Shown here: piece after piece, positions 1 to 6,691 of the stretch
How positions within the stretch are numbered: the first letter of the stretch is position 1
How the letters are laid out: every line of letters starts with the position of its first letter
Assembly: GCA_026390045.1 (NCBI GenBank)
Contig: JAPLGR010000326.1
Span: forward strand, 1-17,096
Origin: Chloroflexota bacterium
GTDB taxonomy: Bacteria; Chloroflexota; Anaerolineae; Anaerolineales; E44-bin32
DNA length: 17,096 nt
Direction of reading: 5' to 3'
The notes under the pieces: generated by a model
Told to the model about the DNA's origin: nothing
The model's input: the letters and a program-made list of their open reading frames with translations, nothing else
Database searches by the model: none
Made by a program: the position numbers and the translations under genes

Positions 1-1172
1 GCATCGCGCGCCCGGGCCGAGGTCAGGCACTTCTGCACGATCGCCCGGCCCGTCTTGGGGTTCTCCTCCAAGAACGCGCTGAACGCCTCACCCAGCACCT
101 GCTGCACCTGGGTCTGCGCCTCGGCGTTCATCAGCTTGACCTTGGTCTGGCTCTCGAACTGCGGGTCGCGATGTTTGATGGACACGATGGCCGTCAAGCC
201 TTCGCGGGTGTCATCGCCCGAGAAGTTCGGGTCGGCGTCCTTCAACAGGCCGGCCTTGCGGGCGTAGTCGTTGATCGTGCGCGTGATGGCGGCGCGCATG
301 CCCGTCAGGTGCGTCCCGCCGTCGACGGTGTTGATCGTGTTGGCGAACGAGTAGACCGACTCGGCGTAGGCATCGGTGTACTGCAGCGCAACCTCGATGC
401 CGGTGCCTTCCACCTCCTTCTCAACGTGCACCACCGGGTGAAGCACCTCGCGGTTGCGGTTCAGGTAGCGCACGAAGGAGGTGATGCCGCCCTCGAAGTA
501 GAACGTCATGGCGCGCCCGTCGCGCTCGTCCTTCAGGTCAATGGTGACACCGCGCGTGACGAAGGCCATCTCGCGGAACCGCTGCACCAGCGTCTCGTAG
601 CGGTAGGTGGCGCCTTCCTCCTTGAAGATCTTGCGGTCGAACATGAAGGTGGTCTTGGTCCCGGTGCCATCGCCCGCTGTCTTGCCGATGACCTTGACCG
701 GGCCGGTGGGCGCACCGCGCTCGTAGCGCTGGAAGTGGACCTTGCCCTCGCGCCGGACCTCGACCTCGCACCACTCGGACAGGGCATTCACGGCCGAGAC
801 GCCCACGCCGTGCAGCCCGCCCGAGACCCTGTACCCGCCGCCCCCGAACTTGCCTCCGGCGTGCAGCATGGTCATCACGATCTCGAGCGCCGGCTTCTTC
901 TTCTCCGGGTGGATGTCCACCGGGATGCCGCGGCCGTTGTCCTCTACCGTGACGCTCTCGTCCTTGTGGATCACGACGTCGATCCGGTCGCAGGCGCCGG
1001 CCAGCGCCTCATCGATCGAGTTGTCGACCACCTCGTAGACCAGGTGATGCAGGGCCTTGACGTCCGTGCCGCCGACGTACATCCCCGGGCGCCGGCGAAC
1101 GGCCTCCAGGCCCTCCAGGACCTGGATGTCCTTTGCGGCATAGCTGCTTACCGTGGTGTTCTTCTTCGCCAC
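1..1172 (-). CDS. gyrB: DNA gyrase subunit B, N-terminal part (3' end outside window)
   Basis: ATPase subunit of the type II topoisomerase that introduces negative supercoils. About 390 codons are visible, covering the GHKL ATPase and transducer domains; the TOPRIM part lies beyond position 1. Visible motifs are RRRPGMYVGG near the N-terminus, EVVDNSIDEALAG with the ATP/Mg Glu and Asn, EDNGRGIPVDIH, the ATP-lid stretch VSGGLHGVGVSAVNALSEW, and GTGTKTTFMFD. The GTG at 1172-1170 is chosen because a GGAGAGGAG Shine-Dalgarno lies just upstream and the protein then begins MAKKN. The frame stays open to the window edge. The upstream membrane-protein gene ends 2 nt before this start, so the two are probably co-transcribed. 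The GGGGYRVSGGLHGVG wording fits GyrB better than ParE, but that distinction is not absolute from the N-terminus alone. Confidence 0.95.
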   Translation of the reverse strand, partial: MAKKNTTVSSYAAKDIQVLEGLEAVRRRPGMYVGGTDVKALHHLVYEVVDNSIDEALAGACDRIDVVIHKDESVTVEDNGRGIPVDIHPEKKKPALEIVMTMLHAGGKFGGGGYRVSGGLHGVGVSAVNALSEWCEVEVRREGKVHFQRYERGAPTGPVKVIGKTAGDGTGTKTTFMFDRKIFKEEGATYRYETLVQRFREMAFVTRGVTIDLKDERDGRAMTFYFEGGITSFVRYLNRNREVLHPVVHVEKEVEGTGIEVALQYTDAYAESVYSFANTINTVDGGTHLTGMRAAITRTINDYARKAGLLKDADPNFSGDDTREGLTAIVSIKHRDPQFESQTKVKLMNAEAQTQVQQVLGEAFSAFLEENPKTGRAIVQKCLTSARARD

Positions 1173-1174
1173 AG

Positions 1175-2185
1175 TCACTCCTCTCCACGCGGAACGGGCA
1201 TGCCGGCGGCCGCGGCTTTCGCCAGGAAGGCGCGGCGCATGGCCACCATCCACTCATGCCGTCCCTGGTAGAACGCGTAGCTGGCAGTGATCAACGTCGC
1301 GCTGACGAACGCGTGCCCGACAATCGCCAGGAGGCACAACCAAGAATTCTCCACCGGCATAGCCCAGACCCAGCCGGCGGCGTAGGTCGCCAACATGACC
1401 AGCGCCAGGAATGCGACGCTGTACGGCATGTTCCAGCGAACGACGCGCATGCTCTCACGCATGGCCTTCCACAGGCCAAAGCGGTAGCGGATGATCCCGT
1501 GCGGCGTGAACGCCAGGTAGATCGCCAGCCAGAAGCCGATACTGAAGATGATGAACATCAACGCTGCGCCCAACAGGGGCAGGAGGAGCGTTGCCACCGA
1601 GACCACGATCGCCGCGACGGCCATGAGGGCCAATAGGGCGCCATACATCCCCGCCGAAAGGGCAATGAAACGCCCCCAGGCCTGCCCGACCGGGGCGGTT
1701 TCTTCCTTGGGCGCCACCTGGCGGGCGACCAGGACATGGAAGAGCGCGCCCATCCCAAGCCCGATGAGCGTGAAGAACACCCACGCGGCGGCCGCCGTGG
1801 CCAGGCTGCCGGGCTCGACGGCCAGGGGTAGGCCCAGCGGATTCGCCACCGGCATCCGGGATGCCATCAGGCTGGGAACCCCAGCGGGGACCGCCGAGAG
1901 TGCCGACAGGATATTGAACCTGATCGCCAGGTCGGCAAAGCCTTGCTGCACCGCTTGCACCTGCTCCGCCAGCGCCGGGTCGATACCGCTCGGCACGGCG
2001 ACCGTGCCTGCCAGGCCCTGGATCAGCGTCGTCGCCCGAAGCTGCGGGGCGAACCACAGCAACAGGTCCAGGGCCAGCGGCGGCAGGATGAGCGCCGGGT
2101 GTCCGGCAATGCGGTCAAAGCCGGCGGACAGTGCGGCCATGATGCCGATGGGCGGCTTGAGCGTGGTCGGAGCGGCGGTATCCAC
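1175..2185 (-). CDS. Polytopic membrane protein, function unknown, upstream of gyrB
   Basis: A protein of about 336 residues that I do not recognise as a named family. It has roughly six hydrophobic segments: one near residues 23-41 (LILPPLALDLLLWFAP), one around the middle (AWVFFTLIGLGMGALFHVLVA), a long double segment containing MYGALLALMAVAAIVVSVATLL and MFIIFSIGFWLAIYLAF, and two near the C-terminus. There is a soluble or extracytoplasmic stretch after the first helix. The start is uncertain: GTG at 2185 and GTG at 2203 are both in frame, and the frame is open further upstream to about 2374, though that part reads as unlikely protein. A TAACAT hexamer at 2199-2194 could be a -10 element placing the transcript start at the 2185 GTG, but no good -35 is visible. 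The stop overlaps the gyrB ribosome-binding region (2-nt gap), implying translational coupling to gyrB. Confidence 0.7.
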   Translation of the reverse strand: MDTAAPTTLKPPIGIMAALSAGFDRIAGHPALILPPLALDLLLWFAPQLRATTLIQGLAGTVAVPSGIDPALAEQVQAVQQGFADLAIRFNILSALSAVPAGVPSLMASRMPVANPLGLPLAVEPGSLATAAAAWVFFTLIGLGMGALFHVLVARQVAPKEETAPVGQAWGRFIALSAGMYGALLALMAVAAIVVSVATLLLPLLGAALMFIIFSIGFWLAIYLAFTPHGIIRYRFGLWKAMRESMRVVRWNMPYSVAFLALVMLATYAAGWVWAMPVENSWLCLLAIVGHAFVSATLITASYAFYQGRHEWMVAMRRAFLAKAAAAGMPVPRGEE

Positions 2186-2317
2186 AATCCTTAATGTTAC
2201 CACACGGGGCCGATTCCCCAGGTCACCCGGCCCGAATCTCAGCGGCGAAGCACCTGGCCGCCGGCGCCCAATGCCGCCCAAGAGGCACATGATCGGACGG
2301 CCGACATGGTGATGCGC

Positions 2318-2342
2318 TTGACTGCGGAGCCGGCTGTAGAAT
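2318..2342 (+). promoter_or_regulatory. Possible promoter of the SIR2-like gene
   Basis: TTGACT at 2318-2323 and TAGAAT at 2337-2342 resemble -35 and -10 hexamers, but the spacer is only 13 bp, shorter than the usual 16-18. The -10 alone is a good match. A purine-rich AAGGGGGAGG at 2373-2382 precedes the ATG at 2385 and is a credible ribosome-binding site. Confidence 0.3.
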
Positions 2343-2384
2343 CGGTAGTCGGACGGCGCCTGCCATCGCCGCAAGGGGGAGGCT

Positions 2385-3507
2385 ATGAGTCAGTCCACAT
2401 CCGTACAGGGGGGTACAGTCATCGTCGCAGGCGCGGGCGCGTCGCTTGCTCAGGCACTTTCAAGGTGCCCCCTTCAGCCAAGCAACCACCCGCCCCTCGA
2501 CACAGGCTTCTTCGCGCTGGCGAAGCGGATTGGCCGCAAGCGATCCTACGTTCGCTCGACTATCTCCGCCTTGCGTTCGGCAACAGCCATCTCGTTCCGC
2601 TTCGCGGATCCGTTCTCAGGCCCTGCCCTTCACTCGAGCAGTTCTTTGCAGACACGTACTACGAGGTTTCCTCCGAGCGATCCGCAGAGGCTTTCGCCGT
2701 ATACGTGGAGTTACTACGCCTGTACATCCAAGTTCTAGCCGAGACCACCAATTGGATGGCATCCACCTCCGCCCCGGGGATCCTCGACCGCCTTTTCCGT
2801 CATGAGCTTGCACGCGCTCGCGGAGCGGTTACGTTTGTCACCTTCAATCACGACCTCGTGCTCGAGAACGCCATCGCCCGCGTAGTCCCGCCCAAGAACA
2901 CGTGGTGCCTGCGGAGTCTCTATGGGGATCCGAATCTTGACCAGATCATCCCCGAAGACCGCGACATGGTCTTTCCGCACCATACTGACTCTTGCCCGCA
3001 CACCCCGCCAGCCACAGTCCTCAAGCTCCACGGCTCCCTCAACTGGGTCGTCCGCACGGCCAGTAGGCAGCCCCGTCTGGGGACGCTGTTTCCGGGCAGG
3101 AACAAGACGATCCTCATGCACAATGAAAAGGAGTTCTCGGACATCGCGACCCTGCGATCATCCAAGGCCCGGGGAAGAAAGAAGTGGTATCTCTGGCCCC
3201 TCATTGCTCCTCCCATCTACGACAAGTCGAGGATCACCGGCATGGCTGTTCTGGACAGCCTCTGGCACGCTGCCGCAGACGCTATCCGATCCGCCGATCG
3301 GCTGTTGCTGTTAGGCTACTCCCTCCCTGATGCCGACGGGCTTGCGACGCAGATGCTCCGCGCGTCTTACTTCTCGAACAAGTCGCTCGACGCTGTAGAT
3401 TGCGTGGACCCTGATCCTGCCCTGGCCTCCAAGATAGGAGAAGGCTCGAGCCTCGCGCAGTCCGCCTCTACAGCGACCTTGAAACGTACCTCCGCTTGTC
3501 GAGTTGA
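2385..3507 (+). pseudogene. SIR2-like domain protein, broken by two -1 frameshifts
   Basis: The gene encodes a SIR2-like NAD-binding/NADase-type protein, a family common in anti-phage systems. The ATG at 2385 opens a frame reading TVIVAGAGASLAQAL and HPPLDTGFFALAKRI, the Rossmann GAG motif and the following Pro-rich loop. Between about 2520 and 2545 the homologous reading moves to another frame, giving WPQAILRSLDYLRLAFG, SLEQFFADTYYE, FVTFNHDLVLENAI, the catalytic-His motif LKLHGSLNWVV, LIAPPIYDKS and DRLLLLGYSLPDADG. At about 3440-3457 it shifts again in the same direction, and the natural C-terminus RAVRLYSDLETYLRLSS ends at the TGA 3505-3507. Each shift equals one missing base, and I see no slippery heptamer at either point. 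The gene would encode about 374 residues if repaired. It is either a recently decayed gene or carries two sequencing indels. Confidence 0.8.
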
Positions 3508-3867
3508 CCGCCGAAGCTAGACGTCTCACTGCGCGCGCAGTGAGAACTGGCGCCGTCCAACAACTCGCCAGACTGTGTGAAAACTCGAGCCGGTGGGGAG
3601 CTGTCCCGTTGGGCCGGCGCGGATCTCCGCCAAGTGGGACCGGAGTGCTCCGCCGTCGCGCGATTCCGGCTGGGAGTGGGAACGCGATTCGCGATTTCGG
3701 GGTTTTCCCGCAGTCTCTCGCTGAAGCTGGCCCGGCGGGCTGGGCAACAGGGGAGCCTACCTTGCCCGCGAGCACGCGCGACAATAGTTGGAGAGTTGCC
3801 CGGTTCCGCCGGGCAGCCTGGCTCGAGGCCGCTGGGCGGTACACGGCCCGCAGAAGAAGGATGGAAC
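3508..3867 (+). other. Non-coding spacer of about 360 bp with hairpins
   Basis: I find no credible gene here. The open frame continuing upstream of the 3868 gene reads as low-complexity Arg/Gly/Ala-rich translation. The spacer holds the palindrome at 3524-3545 and a hairpin at 3797-3815 (stem TGCCCGG/CCGGGCA, loop TTCCG), plus a weaker CGGG/CCCG pair near 3698-3711. None is followed by a T-tract. It may be decayed sequence linked to the broken SIR2-like gene. Confidence 0.5.
3524..3545. repeat. 22-bp perfect palindrome after the SIR2-like gene
   Basis: The half-site TCTCACTGCGC is followed immediately by its exact reverse complement, centred between 3534 and 3535, and it starts 16 bases after the repaired SIR2-like stop codon. 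As RNA it would give a 9-bp stem with a GCGC loop. No T-run follows, so it is either an atypical terminator or a dyad-symmetric protein-binding or recombination site. Confidence 0.6.
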
Positions 3868-4179
3868 ATGCAAAGGCTGCTCGTCTGTGTCGGTGTGGCC
3901 GTGTTGGTTGCGCTGACTGTCTCGGTGATGGGATTCAGCCTGATCACCATGTTTCGGCCTGACTGGCTGAACACAGCAGAACCCATTGTCTGCCCAGAAG
4001 TAACAACACTGGAGTTCAGGAATGCTTCCCCTGTGCCCGGCGAACTTGTACTTGAAGCAGACTGCATTGGCGATTCCGCCACGCATGATGTGACTGCAAA
4101 GCTCATATTCACGGTGGCGGGCGCGTTCTTTCTGCCGTCACTACTGTTAGGTACTCTGATCATGTGGGTGAGAGGCTAG
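3868..4179 (+). CDS. Small two-helix membrane protein with a two-cysteine loop
   Basis: A protein of 103 residues that I cannot assign to a named family. There is an N-terminal hydrophobic helix (about residues 4-28, LLVCVGVAVLVALTVSVMGF), a polar loop of about 45 residues, and a second helix (about 80-100, LIFTVAGAFFLPSLLLGTLIMW). The loop holds two cysteines, in EPIVCPEVTTLEF and LVLEADCIGDS, which look placed for a disulfide on the outer face. Small proteins with this helix, VCP-containing loop, second Cys and helix layout are, as I recall, widespread as hypothetical proteins. The ATG at 3868 has AGAAGAAGGA upstream; the frame is open further 5' but without protein-like composition. It lies downstream of the SIR2-like gene, but nothing shows they work together. 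Confidence 0.65.
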   Translation: MQRLLVCVGVAVLVALTVSVMGFSLITMFRPDWLNTAEPIVCPEVTTLEFRNASPVPGELVLEADCIGDSATHDVTAKLIFTVAGAFFLPSLLLGTLIMWVRG

Positions 4180-4290
4180 GCCGCAGCTGCCTCTTCGGGT
4201 ACTGCTCGACACCGAGATAGGACACGTCAGCACAGGTGAGATGCAGCGTGATGCGGCAGGGCTCCCCATAGAAAGAAGGCACCGCTCCAA

Positions 4291-5073
4291 ATGAATCCGG
4301 TCATGGACGTGCTTCTCAATCGCAAGTCGGTACGCGCCTATGAAGACAGGCCGGTCCCGGATGTGGTGAGAGATGAGATCCTCCAAGCCGCCATGCGGGC
4401 CCCGACGGCCGGGAATATGATGCTGTACTCGGTGATCCATGTCAGCAGCCAGGCAGCCAAGGAGACGCTGGCCCGCACCTGTGACAACCAGCCGTTCATC
4501 GCCAAAGCGCCGCTGGCCCTCCTGTTCCTGGCGGACTACCAAAGGTGGTACGACTACTTCATTCACTCCGGGGTGGAACGGCTCCGTGATCAACGAGGAG
4601 AGCCCCTGCAGAAGCCGGAGGAGGGCGATCTGTTCCTGGCATGCTGTGACGCGCTCATCGCCGCACACACGGCGGTGATTGCCGCGGAGTCGGTGGGCCT
4701 CGGCTCATGCTACATCGGGGACATCATGGAGAACTACGAGGCTCATCGGGATCTATTCAAGCTGCCCAGGTATGTGTTCCCGATCTGCCTCGTCTGTTTC
4801 GGCTATCCCACCAAGCAGCAGATGGAACGACCCCTCACCCCAAGGTTCCGCCAGGACTTCATCGTGTTTGAGAATGAGTACCGGGCGCTAGACGGTCGCG
4901 AGTACAAGGAGATGTTCCGCCCGATGCAGGACGAGATGGCAAGGGGCGGCCCCAAGCCTGAAGGCATCGAGAACCCCGGGCAGATGATGTACATCCGCAA
5001 GTTCAGCGCCGACTTCAGCAAGGAGATGCGCAGATCGGTGCGGGTCATGCTACAGTCCTGGGCGCAAGCATAG
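4291..5073 (+). CDS. Nitroreductase family oxidoreductase (FMN)
   Basis: An NAD(P)H-dependent FMN enzyme of the nitroreductase fold, 260 residues. The phosphate-binding motif RKSVRAYEDRPV is near residue 11, the flavin-contact motif APTAGNMMLYSV follows near residues 37-48, and AAESVGLGSCYIGDI forms the conserved Gly-Leu-Gly-Ser turn. The extended C-terminal part (roughly residues 175-260) resembles the longer NfsA/FRP-like members rather than the minimal about 180-residue type, so a reductase acting on nitroaromatics, quinones or flavins is likely. The physiological substrate cannot be read from sequence. The ATG at 4291 has AAAGAAGG about 12 nt upstream; the in-frame ATG at 4303 (Met5) is less likely because the N-terminus is short either way. 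It stands alone in its transcription unit or is read from the small upstream gene. Confidence 0.88.
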   Translation: MNPVMDVLLNRKSVRAYEDRPVPDVVRDEILQAAMRAPTAGNMMLYSVIHVSSQAAKETLARTCDNQPFIAKAPLALLFLADYQRWYDYFIHSGVERLRDQRGEPLQKPEEGDLFLACCDALIAAHTAVIAAESVGLGSCYIGDIMENYEAHRDLFKLPRYVFPICLVCFGYPTKQQMERPLTPRFRQDFIVFENEYRALDGREYKEMFRPMQDEMARGGPKPEGIENPGQMMYIRKFSADFSKEMRRSVRVMLQSWAQA

Positions 5074-5087
5074 GAGGCGGTTCCATA

Positions 5088-5103
5088 GCGACAGCCCTGT
5101 CGC
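5088..5103 (+). terminator. Short hairpin after the nitroreductase gene
   Basis: GCGACA-GCCC-TGTCGC forms a perfect 6-bp stem with a 4-nt loop 15 nt after the nitroreductase stop. There is no downstream T-tract, so terminator activity is uncertain. Confidence 0.35.
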
Positions 5104-5118
5104 CCGCCCATCGAATAC

Positions 5119-5152
5119 GGTTCATCCGGTCTGGATGAGGAGGTTCTGAACC
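5119..5152 (+). promoter_or_regulatory. Mutually exclusive hairpins around the RBS of the methyltransferase gene
   Basis: The leader contains TCATCC/GGATGA (5122-5127 with 5133-5138, loop GGTCT) and, overlapping it, GGTTCA/TGAACC (5119-5124 with 5147-5152). The second helix would enclose the GGAGG at 5139-5143, the probable Shine-Dalgarno of the ATG at 5156. The two helices cannot form together, so an RBS-access switch is possible but unproven. Confidence 0.3.
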
Positions 5153-5155
5153 ACC

Positions 5156-5695
5156 ATGCAACTCTTCTCGAAGTGGGCAAAGCGAGAACACTCCCTGGCC
5201 CGGCGGATCGCGGTGCTGGCCCTTGCAGCGGTCCTCTTCCTGTACCTGCTTCCCCTGGCTGTGATCCGAGGCGGCTCATCCCTCGACCGTGCCCTTGGCT
5301 TGCCGGCACTCGACCTCGGCGCGGCGAACTACATCCTTGGTGGCGTGCTGGGCGTCGTGGGGTTGTTCTTCGCGTTCTGGTCGATTGGAGATCAGGTGAC
5401 GCGCGGTCGGGGCACACCTCTGCCCATGATGCCTACCCAGGAGCTGCTCACCCGGGGGCCGTTCCGGTACTGCCGCAACCCGATGACTCTGGGCACTATT
5501 CTGGCCTACTCGGGCCTCGGGATCGCGGCGGGGACGATCTCCGGCGTCGGGCTTGTCCTGTGTTTCGGCGCCTTCCTGGTTCTCTATATCAAAGGAATCG
5601 AGGAGAAGGAGCTGGCCGAACGATTCGGCGAAGCCTACCTGGCCTACAAGCGGCAGGTCCCCTTCATCATCCCGAGGCGTCCGAAGCGAGGGTAG
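5156..5695 (+). CDS. Isoprenylcysteine carboxyl methyltransferase-family membrane protein
   Basis: An integral membrane methyltransferase-like protein of 179 residues (ICMT/PEMT superfamily, SAM-dependent O- or N-methylation at the membrane). N-terminal hydrophobic segments (VLALAAVLFLYLLPLAVI and YILGGVLGVVGLFFAFWSI) are followed by the signature region RGPFRYCRNPMTLGTILAY, then a hydrophobic pair, and the C-terminal EEKELAERFGEAYLAYKRQVPF motif that forms the cofactor site in this superfamily. Bacterial members have diverse or unknown substrates, including lipids, isoprenoids and heavy-metal-linked methylations, so I do not assign one. The ATG at 5156 follows GGAGG at a long spacing (12 nt). 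The gene is separated by about 140 nt from the next promoter. Confidence 0.85.
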   Translation: MQLFSKWAKREHSLARRIAVLALAAVLFLYLLPLAVIRGGSSLDRALGLPALDLGAANYILGGVLGVVGLFFAFWSIGDQVTRGRGTPLPMMPTQELLTRGPFRYCRNPMTLGTILAYSGLGIAAGTISGVGLVLCFGAFLVLYIKGIEEKELAERFGEAYLAYKRQVPFIIPRRPKRG

Positions 5696-5802
5696 ACTTC
5701 CGCCCGCTGGGCCTCCACGAATACGCGCACGTCAACTACCTCGCGCGACCCGCGCGTGCCACGCCATTGGCGTGCTGCCCCTCCTCGCTCGTGCACCCCG
5801 GT

Positions 5803-5831
5803 TTGACCACCCCATGTGCCTCGGATAGAAT
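5803..5831 (+). promoter_or_regulatory. Sigma70-type promoter giving a leaderless mRNA for the SAM hydrolase
   Basis: TTGACC at 5803-5808 and TAGAAT at 5826-5831 are separated by exactly 17 bp. Initiation 7-9 nt after the -10 would fall at 5838-5840, on or next to the ATG at 5840, and no Shine-Dalgarno precedes that ATG. This argues against the alternative GTG start at 5816, which would lie upstream of the transcript start. Confidence 0.65.
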
Positions 5832-5839
5832 GCCTCCGC

Positions 5840-6688
5840 ATGGCGGAGAAACGGCTCCCAACCATCGCTCTGCTCACCGACTTCGGGACGCGTGATGCGT
5901 ACGCCGGGATCGTCAGGGGCGTGCTCGCCAACCGCGCGCCCGAGGCGCGGGTGATTGACCTGACGCACGAGATCCCGGCCGGCGACGTTCGCGCCGCTGC
6001 GCTCCACCTCTGGCAATCGCATGCCTACTTGCCCGCCGGCACCATCTTCCTCCTCGTCGTCGACCCCGGTGTGGGGACCGCGCGGCGGCCGATCGCGGTC
6101 CGGCTGCCGAACGGCTACGGCGTTGGACCAGATAACGGCGTCTTCTCATACCTGATGACGCCGGATACAACGCGGCACGCTGTAGTCATCGACGTGAGCC
6201 GCCTGACCACCGAGCTCCCAAGCCTGACCTTTCATGGTCGTGATATCTTCGCCCCGGCGGCGGCCCGGCTGGCTCAAGGAGCACCGCTCTCCGATCTGGG
6301 CCCGCCCGCGCGGGAGCTTGTGACCCTCCCCGCCCCTCGTCTCGACATGACCGCACGCGGCGCCACCGGCGAAGTGCTGTGGATCGACTCCTTCGGCAAC
6401 GCGTTGACCAGCGTGGGGAAGTTGCGTGTCTCCGGGCCCAAGGTCGAATTGCAGCCGTGCTGGCACCTAGGCTCGCCAGTGAGCTTCCGCACCTCTGCGG
6501 CGGTCGCCGAGATCGGCGCCCGCCACCGCCTGCCGCTCTCCGGCACCTACGCCGAGGTTCCCGCCGGCGAGCCGCTGGCCTACATCGGCAGCAGCGGGCT
6601 GCTCGAGATCGCCGTGCACGGCGGCCGCGCCGACGAGGTGCTCGGCCTGGCGCCAGGGATTCCCGTTACACTAGTGTTCGAGGGATAG
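5840..6688 (+). CDS. SAM hydrolase / SAM hydroxide adenosyltransferase (DUF62)
   Basis: A protein of 282 residues in the DUF62 (chlorinase/fluorinase-like) family. Ordinary bacterial members hydrolyse S-adenosylmethionine to adenosine and methionine. The N-terminal motif IALLTDFGTRDAYAG holds the substrate-binding Asp, followed by DLTHEIPAGDVRAAALHL, FLLVVDPGVGTARRPIAVR, GVGPDNGVFSYL and TFHGRDIFAPAAARLAQG. The C-terminal domain contains the IDSFGNALTS motif. All of these belong to the hydroxide-using type; I see no insertion loop like that of fluorinases. The ATG at 5840 is preferred over the GTG at 5816 because of the promoter position. The stop is 3 nt before murA, so the two form one operon. 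The pairing may be only positional, since SAM turnover and peptidoglycan synthesis have no direct link that I know of. Confidence 0.92.
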   Translation: MAEKRLPTIALLTDFGTRDAYAGIVRGVLANRAPEARVIDLTHEIPAGDVRAAALHLWQSHAYLPAGTIFLLVVDPGVGTARRPIAVRLPNGYGVGPDNGVFSYLMTPDTTRHAVVIDVSRLTTELPSLTFHGRDIFAPAAARLAQGAPLSDLGPPARELVTLPAPRLDMTARGATGEVLWIDSFGNALTSVGKLRVSGPKVELQPCWHLGSPVSFRTSAAVAEIGARHRLPLSGTYAEVPAGEPLAYIGSSGLLEIAVHGGRADEVLGLAPGIPVTLVFEG

Positions 6689-6691
6689 TCC

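Noticed and set aside
171..1271. Long open frame on the plus strand opposite gyrB
   Set aside because: Mirror frame of a GC-rich, well-supported gyrB; no family motifs and biased composition.
2178..2186. One DnaA-box-like 9-mer (GTATCCACA, 8 of 9 matching)
   Set aside because: Single isolated match inside the start of a coding region; no cluster or AT-rich unwinding region, so no support for oriC here.
3556..3614. attC-like pair: GTCCAAC at 3556-3562 and GTTGGGC at 3608-3614 spaced like an integron recombination site
   Set aside because: The inner L boxes show no convincing complementarity, there is no integrase, no second site and no cassette array.
3577..3867. N-terminal extension of the small two-cysteine membrane protein
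   Set aside because: The upstream part is Arg/Gly/Pro-rich with no protein-like pattern, and the ATG at 3868 has its own good RBS followed by a signal-anchor helix.
5816..5839. GTG start for the SAM hydrolase eight codons upstream
   Set aside because: It lies between the -35 and -10 hexamers of the predicted promoter.
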